The translations under genes and the position numbers were made by a program. This document shows positions 40,944 through 49,745 of a stretch of DNA of 64,000 bases, piece by piece; the first letter of the stretch is position 1, and every line of letters begins with the position of its first letter. The notes under the pieces are model-generated. The model was not told the origin of the DNA. It worked only from the letters and a program-made list of their open reading frames with translations, and did not search any database. Location: NCBI RefSeq assembly GCF_026391055.1, contig NZ_JAPLET010000010.1:310001-374000 (forward strand), written 5' to 3'. Source of the stretch: Spirosoma sp. Lineage in GTDB: Bacteria; Bacteroidota; Bacteroidia; Cytophagales; Spirosomataceae.

Positions 40944-41795
40944 ATGTTTTACGGATATTTCAACGGTACCATCGCCCCTACCGACCAGCTTTCGGTTGGC
41001 ATTACCGACCTCGGCCTTCTGCGGGGCTATGGCCTATTTGATTACTTCCTGACGTACAACGGGCGACCGTTCCAGTGGGATTGGTACTGGGCACGATTTC
41101 AGAACTCGGCCTCCCGCATGCACCTGAAACTGCCGCTGGGAAAAGACGAAACGTATGCAATTGTCATGAAGCTGGTGGAACGCAGTAACGAAGCAATCGG
41201 CAAAACCGGCAAGGCTACACCAACCGACGTTGGCATCAGGTTCGTGTTGACGGGTGGTTATTCGGCAGACAGTATCAGCGTGGAAAAGCCCAACCTCTTC
41301 ATCCTGGCCGAAATGATTCATCCGGTTCCGGTCATTCAGTATGAGCAGGGGATAAAAGTGATTCTGGATGAGTATGTTCGGGAAATGGCCGAAGTAAAAA
41401 GTACCGATTACAAACGTGTGATTCTGATGGCCGAAGCTATTCGGGCGGCTCGTGCGTCGGATATATTGTATCAGAAAGGGGGCGAAATCAGCGAACTGAG
41501 CCGGAGCAATTTCTTTATCGTCAAAGGCGAAAAAATCAGCACACCAGATCGGCATATTCTGCACGGAATCACGCGAAAAACCGTGATGCAACTGGCTCAA
41601 AGTGATTTCGAGGTTGAAGAACGACCCGTACTTCTTTCCGAACTTTACGACGCCGACGAAGCCTTTACAACCAGTTCTACGAAAAAAATACTGCCCATTA
41701 CCCAGATCGGCGAACTGACCATTGGTGACGGGCATGTTGGTCCTAAATCAAAGTTTCTGCTGGAACGGTTCGATGAACTGGTTAAGACTTGGTAA
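40944..41795 (+). CDS. Class IV aminotransferase (branched-chain / D-amino-acid type)
   Basis: A 283-residue PLP enzyme of fold type IV. Seen: YFNGTIAPTDQLSVGITDLGLLRGYGLFDYF at the N-terminus, STDYKRVILMAEAIRAARASDIL with the likely PLP Lys in TDYKR, and ISELSRSNFFIVKGEKISTPDRHILHGITR, followed by VEERPVLLSELYDADEAFTTSSTKKILP. The exact substrate cannot be told. Start is uncertain: ATG 40944 (MFYGYFNGT) suits the family, while a TATCTTTG -7 element at 40909-40916 makes a GTG at 40920 a possible leaderless start. Confidence 0.85.
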   Translation: MFYGYFNGTIAPTDQLSVGITDLGLLRGYGLFDYFLTYNGRPFQWDWYWARFQNSASRMHLKLPLGKDETYAIVMKLVERSNEAIGKTGKATPTDVGIRFVLTGGYSADSISVEKPNLFILAEMIHPVPVIQYEQGIKVILDEYVREMAEVKSTDYKRVILMAEAIRAARASDILYQKGGEISELSRSNFFIVKGEKISTPDRHILHGITRKTVMQLAQSDFEVEERPVLLSELYDADEAFTTSSTKKILPITQIGELTIGDGHVGPKSKFLLERFDELVKTW

Positions 41796-41847
41796 ACCTC
41801 AAAACACCTTCTTCAAAATCTACCAAATCTTAACCAGTCAGGGCTTA

Positions 41848-42477
41848 TTATTGGCCCGACAGCAACCTGGCGTACCGGCTGATCACATCCTTTGTAACAA
41901 TGGCTTCCTGCCCGATTCGACCGATACAGGACAGCCCTGTGTAGTTCAAAATAAACGATTCAGAAGCCGCAACAGTAGGACCGTTGAACAAGATTCCAAC
42001 CAGTGGAATGTTCCGGCTTCGACAAGCCTCAACCGATAGTAGTGTGTGATTAATGCTTCCCAAGTAGTTTCGGGATACAAGTACTACAGGCAAGGCCAGC
42101 TTCTGAACCAGATCAATGGTCAGTTCATGGTTGTTTAAGGGAACCATAAGCCCCCCCGCCAATTCAACCACCAGTGCATTCTGGGTCTCGGGCAGGTTGA
42201 ATTTTGCCAGATCAATGGTGACGCCATCGATTTCGGCCGCTGCATGTGGCGAAAGCGGTTGCGTAAGCCGGTAAGCTTCCGGGTGAAAATACGATTTTGT
42301 ATTACTAATCAATCGGCGGACCGTGGCCGTATCCGAGTCGTCTAATCCGCCCGATTGAACGGGCTTCCAATAATCGGCCTGTAAGGCTTCGACCAGCACG
42401 GCCGACGATACCGTTTTACCGATTTCGGTTCCTATACCCGCCACAATCAGGCGGGCAGGTAATTTGGTGGTATTCAT
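41848..42477 (-). CDS. bioD: Dethiobiotin synthase
   Basis: A 209-residue ATP-dependent ligase that closes the ureido ring of dethiobiotin. The P-loop is GIGTEIGKT near the N-terminus, and the Lys/Ser motif is KPVQSGG. EAYRLTQPLSPHAAAEIDG and VVELAGGLMVPLN are family-typical, and SRNYLGSINHTLLSVEACR closes the nucleotide site. Its start overlaps the bioF stop by 4 nt, so the two are translated together, bioF first. No bioA, bioB or bioC lies in the window. Confidence 0.93.
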   Translation of the reverse strand: MNTTKLPARLIVAGIGTEIGKTVSSAVLVEALQADYWKPVQSGGLDDSDTATVRRLISNTKSYFHPEAYRLTQPLSPHAAAEIDGVTIDLAKFNLPETQNALVVELAGGLMVPLNNHELTIDLVQKLALPVVLVSRNYLGSINHTLLSVEACRSRNIPLVGILFNGPTVAASESFILNYTGLSCIGRIGQEAIVTKDVISRYARLLSGQ

Positions 42478-43661
42478 AGTGTAGTGTTTTCGGCCAGCGC
42501 TTTTTGAAGAACGTCTACCAGCCGGTCTATTTCGTCGATTGTGTTAAAGGCATGGATGCAAAGTCGCAATCGCTCCTGCCCTACCGGAACCGTTGGGCTA
42601 AGTATAGCCCGCACATCTAGCCCGGTAGCCTGTGCTGCAGCCGCTACCCGACGAGCGCGGTCATTCCCCGGAATGATAAGACACTGAATAGGCGATTGGC
42701 TAGTGCTCCATTGGCTGCCCGGTAGTTTTTCGGCTACCTGCCGACGGAAGTAAGTAAGTTGATGATGGAGTTGCTGAAGAGCTGATGAGTCTGCTCTCAC
42801 CTGGTCATGTGCACAACGGATAGCCAGCAGGCTATGCGGGGGCAACGCTGTCGTGTAAATAAACGGCCGGGCAAAATTGATGAGGTAATCGCGCAATACG
42901 GCTGGTCCTACAATAGCGGCTCCATGAACACCCAGCGCTTTCCCAAATGTATGCACTCGGGCCAGCACGCGGTTTTGTAAGCCTAGGGCAGTCACCAGGC
43001 CTTCTCCATTTACCCCGTTCTCAGAGCCGTAGATGCCCGTGGCGTGTGCCTCATCCACCAACAGAGCAGCCCCGTACTCGTCGCAGAGATCCGCCAGTTC
43101 ACGAAGGGGGGCCACATCGCCATCCATTGAGTAAACCGATTCTACGGCGACAAAAATCTGTCCGTTTTGCGGCTGGGATGCGCCTTCCAGTTGGGCTTTT
43201 AAATCGACCAGATCATTGTGCCGAAACCGATGACGGGCCGCATAACTCAGCCGGGCACCATCGATCATACTGGCGTGAATCAGCTCGTCGGTTAGCAGAG
43301 TATCCCCTTTTCGAGGTAGGCAGGCCAGCAGGCCGATGTTAGCATCATAACCTGAATTAAAAACGAGAGCCGCTTCCGTTCCATAAAAAAGAGCCAATTT
43401 CTGCTCAACCTCTTGAGCAAGCGTCGTTTGACCGGCCAGCAAACGGGAGCCGGTAGCTCCTGTCCGCAGGCTACTGTGTTCGGCATTGGCCTGCTGAATA
43501 GCCTGCTTAAGCTGGGAGGAGCGTGCTAGGCCCAGGTAATCATTTGAGCAGAAGTCAACGGCTTCATCTGCAATCCGGAGTTGCCTTAAAAGCCCTTTCT
43601 GCCGATATACCGCTAATCGCTCCAGCAAAGTCTGGTTAATCGAATCCGTTGAAGTAAGCAT
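42474..43661 (-). CDS. bioF: 8-amino-7-oxononanoate synthase
   Basis: A 395-residue PLP enzyme that makes KAPA from pimeloyl-thioester and alanine in biotin synthesis. Seen: DFCSNDYLGLA, LRTGATGSRLLAGQ, the PLP region VAVESVYSMDGDVAPL, LVDEAHATGIYG and the PLP lysine in RVHTFGKALGVHGAAI. I chose ATG 43661 (MLTSTDSINQTLLERLAVYRQKGLLRQ), where homologues start, over a longer frame to 43772. A TACCTTTG -7 element at 43667-43674 lies only 5 nt upstream, which would make the transcript leaderless. Co-transcribed with bioD. Confidence 0.9.
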   Translation of the reverse strand: MLTSTDSINQTLLERLAVYRQKGLLRQLRIADEAVDFCSNDYLGLARSSQLKQAIQQANAEHSSLRTGATGSRLLAGQTTLAQEVEQKLALFYGTEAALVFNSGYDANIGLLACLPRKGDTLLTDELIHASMIDGARLSYAARHRFRHNDLVDLKAQLEGASQPQNGQIFVAVESVYSMDGDVAPLRELADLCDEYGAALLVDEAHATGIYGSENGVNGEGLVTALGLQNRVLARVHTFGKALGVHGAAIVGPAVLRDYLINFARPFIYTTALPPHSLLAIRCAHDQVRADSSALQQLHHQLTYFRRQVAEKLPGSQWSTSQSPIQCLIIPGNDRARRVAAAAQATGLDVRAILSPTVPVGQERLRLCIHAFNTIDEIDRLVDVLQKALAENTTL

Positions 43662-43740
43662 GTCGACAAAGGTAACAGGCCTTGTCCGATTGATTTTCCT
43701 TGCTCGCGCATCAATTGGTAAAATGTGCGTAAGTAGGGAC

Positions 43741-43765
43741 TTATCCACAATTAAATTGTGGATAA
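43741..43765. promoter_or_regulatory. Two perfect DnaA boxes forming a palindrome
   Basis: TTATCCACA at 43741-43749 and its reverse complement TGTGGATAA at 43757-43765, the consensus DnaA box in both orientations. They are embedded in a perfect 11-bp inverted repeat with a 3-nt centre. It sits between the MDR reductase stop and the bioF start, 80 nt upstream of the bioF ATG. It could titrate or bind DnaA; no oriC-like AT-rich unwinding region or further boxes were seen nearby. Confidence 0.5.
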
Positions 43766-43834
43766 CTTTCACTTAGCCGCACAATCAGGAACATATCGTT
43801 ATTATACGGACCAAAATGGTCCATCAGAAGGTTG

Positions 43835-44860
43835 TTAATCCCCTATTTTAATAACAATCTTTCCAAATTGTTTGCCGGTATCCATTTTCTGCATGGCCTG
43901 CGACATATCAGTTAATGGAAAAACGTCGTCCACCACGGGTACTAGTTGTTTGTCGGTTACGAACGACAGCATATCAGCGAATTCATGTTCGGTACCCATT
44001 GTTGTACCAAAAATTGAGAGTTGCTTAAAGAAAACTTTGGGCGGTATAATGTCGGTGATGTTGCCTGTAGTGCCGCCGAAGAAAGCGATCCGCCCACCTG
44101 CTGCCGCTGCGTCGATCAGTTTGGCAAAGCCCGGTCCTCCTGCACTATCGATAATAACGTCGAAGTACCCTTTCCGTTCGCCACCCGTAAGCGTCATAAG
44201 TTTTTTTTCCCAATCCGGCTCGCGGTAGTTGATACCCCCTGCGGTACCCAAAGCTGCGGCTTTGGCCAGCTTTTCTTCGGAACCAGATGTTACCCAAACT
44301 TCGGCTCCGGCCCCCACGGCAAACTGCAGTGCAAACAAAGCGGCTCCGCCACCGATACCCGTTACAAGCACTTTTTCGGGGCTTCCCGATGTATGAAGGC
44401 CTGCCCGTGTCATGAGTGCTCGCCAGGCCGTCAGGCCCGCTAGTGGCAGCGCAGCCGCCTGCTCAAAAGAAAGGTGGCCAGGTTTATGATGCACATACGC
44501 CTTATCTACCACGACATATTCCGCAAACGTTCCGTTATCGGGCATGCCTAAAATCCGAAAGTCCGACCCGTAAAACCTGGGGTTAGGTCCCCAATACAAG
44601 CCTGGATTGATAATAACAGCTTGTCCCCGCCAGGCCGGGTCGACACCTTCACCGACCTCGGCCACCACACCGGCCCCATCAGAGCCCAGAATGGCCGGAA
44701 GTTTAATGCCGGGGTACAAACCCTGCTGAACGAATACGTCACGGTGATTCAGAGCAGCCGCTTTAAGTTTGATCAGTATCTGGCCCGGTCCGGCAGTCGG
44801 CGTTGGCGCATCAACAAGTTGTACGGGTTGTTTTTTTTCGGCAAGCAGTATGGCTTTCAT
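43835..44860 (-). CDS. Zinc-type medium-chain dehydrogenase/reductase, quinone-oxidoreductase-like
   Basis: A 341-residue NAD(P)H-dependent oxidoreductase. N-terminal GroES-like domain with ALNHRDVFVQQGLYPGIKLP and ILGSDGAGVVAEVG; NADP-binding domain with VTGIGGGAALFALQFAVGAGAEVWVT and VIIDSAGGPGFAKLIDAAAAGG. The structural zinc cysteines of classic alcohol dehydrogenases are absent, so it is more like the quinone-oxidoreductase branch. Substrate unknown. Start ATG 44860. Confidence 0.85.
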   Translation of the reverse strand: MKAILLAEKKQPVQLVDAPTPTAGPGQILIKLKAAALNHRDVFVQQGLYPGIKLPAILGSDGAGVVAEVGEGVDPAWRGQAVIINPGLYWGPNPRFYGSDFRILGMPDNGTFAEYVVVDKAYVHHKPGHLSFEQAAALPLAGLTAWRALMTRAGLHTSGSPEKVLVTGIGGGAALFALQFAVGAGAEVWVTSGSEEKLAKAAALGTAGGINYREPDWEKKLMTLTGGERKGYFDVIIDSAGGPGFAKLIDAAAAGGRIAFFGGTTGNITDIIPPKVFFKQLSIFGTTMGTEHEFADMLSFVTDKQLVPVVDDVFPLTDMSQAMQKMDTGKQFGKIVIKIGD

Positions 44861-44939
44861 AGACTGATGGCAAGTAGTTAATAAGTTTGTAACAAAATAC
44901 CGGACGTTTACATTTGTTTGAACCCGCTTCTACAAAGCT

Positions 44940-45461
44940 ATGATAACTTATCGGGAGGCAACGCTGATTGATGCCGAGGCTATCGCGCAACTCCATAGCC
45001 GTAGCTGGCAGCAAAACTACAGAGGTATTTGGACAGATGACTTTCTGGACGGTCCCGTTCTGGCCAATAGGCGGGCCGTTTGGCACGAGCGACTGGATAA
45101 CCCAGTCCTAAATCAACTGGTTATCGTGGCCGAAGAGGCTGGTCTACTTTATGGCTTTGCCTGTGCTTATGCTGGCGATAACGCCCTCTGGGGAACGTTA
45201 CTGGACAATTTACACGTTGTCAGCAATCAGAAAGGCAAAGGAATTGGCACGCAACTGCTGAAATCGGCAGCTCGCTGGTCATACAGCCAAAACCCCGACT
45301 TAGGGCTTTATTTGTGGGTACTGACGCAAAACACCAGCGCCCAGCAATTCTACCAAAGTTTAGGAGCGGTCAATCAGGACGTACTATCGCACGAGAATCC
45401 CGGCGGTGGTGCTTCAGATGCCTATCGCTACGTGTGGACCGATATTAAAACGCTACTTTAA
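44940..45461 (+). CDS. GNAT family N-acetyltransferase
   Basis: A 173-residue acetyl-CoA transferase. The conserved acetyl-CoA loop is LHVVSNQKGKGIGTQLLKSA (Q/R-x-x-G-x-G/A form) and the later strand LWVLTQNTSAQQFYQSLGAV is the GNAT C-terminal motif. The N-terminus (MITYREATLIDAEAIAQLHSRSWQQNYRG) is typical. Substrate unknown. Divergent from the reductase gene, with ybeY following 53 nt downstream. Confidence 0.88.
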   Translation: MITYREATLIDAEAIAQLHSRSWQQNYRGIWTDDFLDGPVLANRRAVWHERLDNPVLNQLVIVAEEAGLLYGFACAYAGDNALWGTLLDNLHVVSNQKGKGIGTQLLKSAARWSYSQNPDLGLYLWVLTQNTSAQQFYQSLGAVNQDVLSHENPGGGASDAYRYVWTDIKTLL

Positions 45462-45514
45462 CAAAACAGCCTAGCGGGAACAGATACCCCCAAACGAAAA
45501 GCTGTAGACCCTAT

Positions 45515-45928
45515 ATGATTCGTTTTTTCAACGAGGACGTTCCCTATAAACTTCCTCAAAAGCAGGCAATTCGCCAATGGCTGAAGCAGCAAACCGAGGC
45601 CGAAGGCTTCTCGGTAGGCGATCTGAACTATATGTTCTGTTCCGATGAATACCTGCTACAGGTAAATCGGGATTACCTACAGCACGACTATTACACAGAC
45701 ATTATCACCTTCGACATGAGCGAAGAAGAGGGTAAGATAGAAGGTGACGTTTTCGTCAGCGTGGAACGTGTCATTGACAACGCCAATAAGCTGGCCGTTC
45801 CGGCCGAGCAGGAAATGCGCCGTGTACTGGCGCATGGCCTGTTACACCTATGCGGTTATGGCGATAAAACTGACGAGGAAGCGGCTCTAATGCGCCTTAA
45901 AGAAGATGAGTGGATAAGTCAGTTGTAA
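45515..45928 (+). CDS. ybeY: Endoribonuclease YbeY
   Basis: A 137-residue metal-dependent RNase that acts in 16S rRNA maturation and ribosome quality control. The zinc motif is visible as LAHGLLHLCGYGDKTDEEA (H-G-x-L-H-L-x-G-Y), with upstream DIITFDMSEEEGKIEGDVFVS carrying the family strand motif. The GNAT gene precedes it. The SDR gene stop touches its 3' end convergently at 45928-45929. Confidence 0.95.
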   Translation: MIRFFNEDVPYKLPQKQAIRQWLKQQTEAEGFSVGDLNYMFCSDEYLLQVNRDYLQHDYYTDIITFDMSEEEGKIEGDVFVSVERVIDNANKLAVPAEQEMRRVLAHGLLHLCGYGDKTDEEAALMRLKEDEWISQL

Positions 45929-46747
45929 TCAACCGGCTGTCAGGCCACCATCCAGTTGGAGCGTCTGTCCCGTAAAAAACGTGTTATCGTCGGCACAAAG
46001 CCATAAAATGGCCTGGGCAATTTCTTCGGGCTGGCCAAACCGGCCAAGGGGAATCATACGGCGCATGCGGTCTTCCATTGCGGGTGCTGCACTGATCAAC
46101 CCATCGACCATCGCCGAATTCGTATAAGCCGGGCAAACGGCATTGATCCGGATATTCTGTTTTACATACTCCAGCGCTGCGGTCTTTGTAAGCCCGATCA
46201 CCGCATGTTTGGACGCACTGTAAGGGGCACCCATCGGCATTCCCCGCACCCCGGCAATACTAGCCACGTTTACAATGCGTCCCCCTACCGGAAAACTTTC
46301 CATGGGATTTGACTCGGCGGTCTTCCCTTCTGCTTTAGTTCCTTTCTGCTGTAGAAGCATTTGCCGGACTTGCGCTTGCATACAGTAGAAGACGCCACCC
46401 ACATTGATGGCCATGATTCGGTCGAAGTCTTCCGGCGTCTGTTCCGTAAATCGGCCATACCGCCCGCCAATACCCGCGTTATTAACGGCAATGTCTAACC
46501 GCCCGTAGGTATCGACGGTTTGCTGAATGGCGGCATTGATTTGGGCTGGCTCAGCTACGTCACAAGCCACAAAAAGCGCGTCTCCTCCTGACTGGTGAAT
46601 CTGACCGACGGTTTCCCGGCCACTCTCTTCATTTATTTCGGCGACAACAACCTGAGCGCCTGCTTCGGCAAAAGCCAGTGCGGTGGCCCGGCCAATACCT
46701 GATCCAGCACCCGTAATGAAGGCAACCTGATGTAAAAAGCTTATCAT
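45929..46747 (-). CDS. Short-chain dehydrogenase/reductase
   Basis: A 272-residue Rossmann oxidoreductase. Glycine-rich cofactor motif TGAGSGIGRATA, NNAGIGG, and catalytic Ser-Tyr-Lys in VNVASIAGVRGMPMGAPYSASKHAVIG; the C-terminal CADDNTFFTGQTLQLDGGLTAG is classical-SDR typical. An acidic residue at the end of beta-2 (VVVAEINEES) suggests NAD rather than NADP. Substrate unknown. Convergent with ybeY with no gap. Confidence 0.9.
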   Translation of the reverse strand: MISFLHQVAFITGAGSGIGRATALAFAEAGAQVVVAEINEESGRETVGQIHQSGGDALFVACDVAEPAQINAAIQQTVDTYGRLDIAVNNAGIGGRYGRFTEQTPEDFDRIMAINVGGVFYCMQAQVRQMLLQQKGTKAEGKTAESNPMESFPVGGRIVNVASIAGVRGMPMGAPYSASKHAVIGLTKTAALEYVKQNIRINAVCPAYTNSAMVDGLISAAPAMEDRMRRMIPLGRFGQPEEIAQAILWLCADDNTFFTGQTLQLDGGLTAG

Positions 46748-47087
46748 ATAATTAAATAGGGATTATGCTCTGGATTGAAAAATAAGTCTATTCTGTGAGT
46801 TATCACTGCTTTTCAGACAGTGACCGGCAAAATCGGTCATAGGGCTGAAATTGGCAATTACAATTAGATCGACGTCAAACAAAGATCATTATATCTAATT
46901 GTACTTTTCCTGACAGTTTTTATATTTTCAACACATAACCTCCTTTAAATCAATAGATTAAAACATAGTACTATATAAATAAATAACGTTTATATAATTA
47001 TAAAAATCCTCCTATTAATTCTTCGCGTAGATACATCACCTTGATCGGCAAACAATCGGGGACAATCACTTAAATAACTTTTACTCA
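46748..47087. other. AT-rich intergenic region before the ferritin-like pair
   Basis: 340 nt with long A/T runs and no gene. A TGACCG ... CGGTCA inverted repeat at 46821-46839 could be a binding site for a regulator. I see no full promoter consensus. Confidence 0.5.
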
Positions 47088-47819
47088 ATGGAAAACGTTA
47101 CTAACCGACCTGAAGCGACGCCTTCGGAGGTTGCAGCAGCCAGCCGCCGGTCGTTTCTTCGAGTAGCGGGGGCAGCAGCCGTAACCGGTGGTCTGCTATC
47201 TGCCTGCTCAAACGCAGATCAAACAGCTATCACACCCGGTGGCAGTGCCCGTGCAGCGGGTCCAATGGTTGCCTTACCAACCGGCGATGTAGGTATCTTG
47301 GCGTTTGCTTATGTACTGGAACAGCTCGAAGCAGCCTTCTACGAAATGATTTTGGCGAAGCCATACCCAAATATGTCCTCGACTGATAAGCAGCTATGGG
47401 CAGACATTGGCGGGCACGAAATTATCCACCGTGCGCTTTTCAAAGCCGCTGTGGGAAGCGCCGTTCCAGATTTAACATTCAACTTCTCAAGCATCGACTT
47501 CAACAACCGTGCAGACGTGTTGATTCACGCCGAAGCGTTTGAAAAGACAGGCGTTGGTGCCTACAATGGTGCTGGTAAGTACATCAAGAATGCTGACTAT
47601 CTGACCTTAGCTGGTAAGATTGTATCAGTTGAGACGCGTCACCACTCCATTATCCGCGAACTGCAATACCCGCACTCCGATGCTTTTGCCGGTCCGTCCA
47701 TCGTGACCAGCGATACGGGTTTACACCTTGCTTACGAGCCAACGTTTGTGCTGCCTATCGCACAGAAATACATTAATGAAACACTCGACGCAAGCGCATT
47801 AGTAGCCAGCCTCGCCTAA
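47088..47819 (+). CDS. Ferritin-like domain protein with Tat signal (PF13668 type)
   Basis: A 243-residue exported protein. The N-terminal twin-arginine signal is SRRSFLRVAGAAAVTGGLLSAC, and the cysteine suggests it also becomes a lipoprotein. The four-helix ferritin-like core has LEQLEAAFYEMIL, IGGHEIIHRALFKAAVG, AEAFEKTGVGAYNG and ETRHHSIIRELQ, with Glu and His residues placed as di-metal ligands. Function of this family is unknown. The second ferritin-like gene follows after 14 nt, so an operon is likely. Confidence 0.85.
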   Translation: MENVTNRPEATPSEVAAASRRSFLRVAGAAAVTGGLLSACSNADQTAITPGGSARAAGPMVALPTGDVGILAFAYVLEQLEAAFYEMILAKPYPNMSSTDKQLWADIGGHEIIHRALFKAAVGSAVPDLTFNFSSIDFNNRADVLIHAEAFEKTGVGAYNGAGKYIKNADYLTLAGKIVSVETRHHSIIRELQYPHSDAFAGPSIVTSDTGLHLAYEPTFVLPIAQKYINETLDASALVASLA

Positions 47820-47833
47820 ATCACTCAACTCCA

Positions 47834-48643
47834 ATGAACTTACAGAACATACTTAGCGATATTGAGAAAGTGGATGGCGAGATTTTCGACCGCCTGGCCC
47901 ACGTTTCCCGTCGGGGCTTATTCAGCTCACTGACGAAAAAAACGATTGCCGTAGCGGCTCCCGCCATTATGGCTTCTGCCCTGACAAAAGCCTACGGGCA
48001 GTCAAGCGCACTACCACAAGGCGTGAAAGACGTGCTTAATTTTGCACTCACGCTGGAATACCTGGAGTATCGTTTCTACGACGCTGGCCGTAATCTTTCG
48101 ATGATTCCAAGTGATTACAGAGCAGCGTTTGAATTGATCCGGCAGCACGAACAGGTACACGTTCGGTTACTGAAGTCGGTACTTGGTGCAGAGGCAGTGG
48201 CCGAACCAAAGTTTGACTTCTCGGCAAAAGGAACATTCACGGATACGTTCACCAACTTTGCCACGTTCTCGGCCATCGCGCAGACCCTCGAAGATACGGG
48301 CGTTCGGGCATACAAAGGTCAGGCAGCTAATCTGATGCCGGCCCCCGCCATTTTACAGGTAGCGCTTCAAATCCACGCGACAGAGGCCGCTCACGCAGCG
48401 AATGTACGCTACATGCGTGGCCAGAAAGGCTGGATTACGGGCGGTACAGCTGCCATGCAGGGACTTCCCGCCGTTGTCAATGGTAATTATGCTGGTGAAG
48501 AAAATGTCACGCAGGCAGGTGTTAACCTTGTTTCGGCTTTGGCCGGCGACAGCCGTATAACGCCCGACATGGTTAGCCAAGCGTTTGATGAAATATTGAC
48601 GAAAGATCAGGTACTGGCTTTGGTTACGCCTTTTCTGGCTTAA
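47834..48643 (+). CDS. Second ferritin-like domain protein (PF13668 type)
   Basis: A 269-residue protein whose N-terminus contains an RRGLFSSLTKKTIAVAAPAIMASALTKAYGQ segment resembling a Tat signal, after a 25-residue lead. The core has FALTLEYLEYRFYDAGRNL, IRQHEQVHVRLLKSVLG, IAQTLEDTGVRAYKGQA and IHATEAAHAANVRYM, the same ligand pattern as its neighbour. The pair may form a heteromeric envelope complex. Ends at a very long perfect hairpin. Confidence 0.82.
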   Translation: MNLQNILSDIEKVDGEIFDRLAHVSRRGLFSSLTKKTIAVAAPAIMASALTKAYGQSSALPQGVKDVLNFALTLEYLEYRFYDAGRNLSMIPSDYRAAFELIRQHEQVHVRLLKSVLGAEAVAEPKFDFSAKGTFTDTFTNFATFSAIAQTLEDTGVRAYKGQAANLMPAPAILQVALQIHATEAAHAANVRYMRGQKGWITGGTAAMQGLPAVVNGNYAGEENVTQAGVNLVSALAGDSRITPDMVSQAFDEILTKDQVLALVTPFLA

Positions 48644-48656
48644 CTAACCTGACTTG

Positions 48657-48721
48657 GGCTGTTCATAACAGGAATGGGGCACCGGTGATTCACCGGTGCC
48701 CCATTCCTGTTATGAACAGCC
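48657..48721. terminator. Very long perfect hairpin between convergent genes
   Basis: 31-bp perfect arms 48657-48687 and 48691-48721 around a 3-nt ATT loop, containing GGGGCACCGGTG. It lies between the ferritin-like pair and the PfkB gene. Far longer than a terminator needs; no T-run directly after either arm. Confidence 0.8.
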
Positions 48722-48731
48722 TTGTTACAAT

Positions 48732-49652
48732 TTACAAATCTAACCCAAACGCCGACAGCGTAACGAACTCACTTACCCGCGCCTGAATTTCTTCCTGCGT
48801 CAGGTTCATAATCCGCTCAGCACCGAATTTTTCGACACAGAACGACGCCATGGCCGACCCATAAATAATGGCCCGCTTCATGTTATCGAACGAGATATCG
48901 TCGGTTTTGGCTAAGTGACCAATGAAGCCTCCGGCAAAGGTATCTCCCGCGCCAGTTGGGTCAAATACCTCTTCGAGGGGAAGTGCAGGAGCAAAGAAAA
49001 TCTGGCCTTCGCTGAACAGTAATGCACCGTGCTCGCCTTTTTTGATGATAACGGTTTGCGGTCCTAAGGACCGAATTTTAGCCGCTGCTTTCACCAGTGA
49101 GTACTCGCGGGTAAGCTGGCGGGCCTCTTCGTCATTGACAACCAGCACGTCGACCAGCTTGAGCAGGTTCATCAGATCGGGATTGGCAATTTCGATCCAA
49201 AGGTTCATGGTGTCGAGCACTATGAGTTTGGGCCGCTTGTGCAACCGCTCGATCACCATCTGCTGGATGGCTGGAGCCGTGTTGCCCAGCATCAGGTAGT
49301 CGCAATCCTGATACGAATCCGGAATGATGGGGTTAAAATGCTCCATCACGTTTAGCTGCACCTCAACCGTATCGCGGCTGTTCATGTCGTTGTGGTACTT
49401 CCCCGACCAGAAGAAGGTCTTCTCCCCCTGCCGAATTTCAAGACCATCGGTAGTAATACCGTGCTGATGAAGGTCGTCAATCATGGACTGCGGGAAGTCG
49501 TCGCCAACGACCGCTACCAGATTGTTTTTTTCTACGAAATACGACGCCGACAGAGTAATGTATGTAGCGGCACCACCAATGATTTTGTCGGTTTTGCCGA
49601 ACGGGGTTTCCAGCGCATCGAACGCTACGGAACCAACGGTAAGTAAGCTCAT
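48732..49652 (-). CDS. PfkB family carbohydrate/nucleoside kinase
   Basis: A 306-residue kinase of the ribokinase fold. Substrate-side motif GGAATYITLSAS near the N-terminus, VVNDEEARQLT, and the C-terminal PfkB signature DPTGAGDTFAGGFIGHLA, in which the Asp is the catalytic base. I chose ATG 49652 (MSLLTVGSVAFD) over an in-frame start at 49745; the extra codons are the dispersed repeat at 49704-49741. Substrate uncertain: sugar or nucleoside. An adenosine-kinase-like role is possible. Confidence 0.88.
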   Translation of the reverse strand: MSLLTVGSVAFDALETPFGKTDKIIGGAATYITLSASYFVEKNNLVAVVGDDFPQSMIDDLHQHGITTDGLEIRQGEKTFFWSGKYHNDMNSRDTVEVQLNVMEHFNPIIPDSYQDCDYLMLGNTAPAIQQMVIERLHKRPKLIVLDTMNLWIEIANPDLMNLLKLVDVLVVNDEEARQLTREYSLVKAAAKIRSLGPQTVIIKKGEHGALLFSEGQIFFAPALPLEEVFDPTGAGDTFAGGFIGHLAKTDDISFDNMKRAIIYGSAMASFCVEKFGAERIMNLTQEEIQARVSEFVTLSAFGLDL

Positions 49653-49703
49653 TGTTTGTCTGGGCCAAGCTCCCGTTTGGCCCGTTGGAGTTATAGTTAC
49701 ATG

Positions 49704-49741
49704 ACCAGGCGGGAACGGCCCGCTGTAGCGGCCTGGCGCAG
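49704..49741 (-). repeat. Dispersed repeat of about 38 bp, copy 1
   Basis: On the minus strand it reads as a close relative of 52597-52637; shared core CAGGCCGCTA and GGCCGTTCC-like parts with matching GCCTG ends. It sits in the gap between the GNAT gene at 49746 and the PfkB start. Confidence 0.65.
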
Positions 49742-49745
49742 GCAA

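Noticed and set aside
41034..41735. 233-codon minus-strand frame inside the aminotransferase gene
   Set aside because: Antisense shadow of a gene with clear family motifs.
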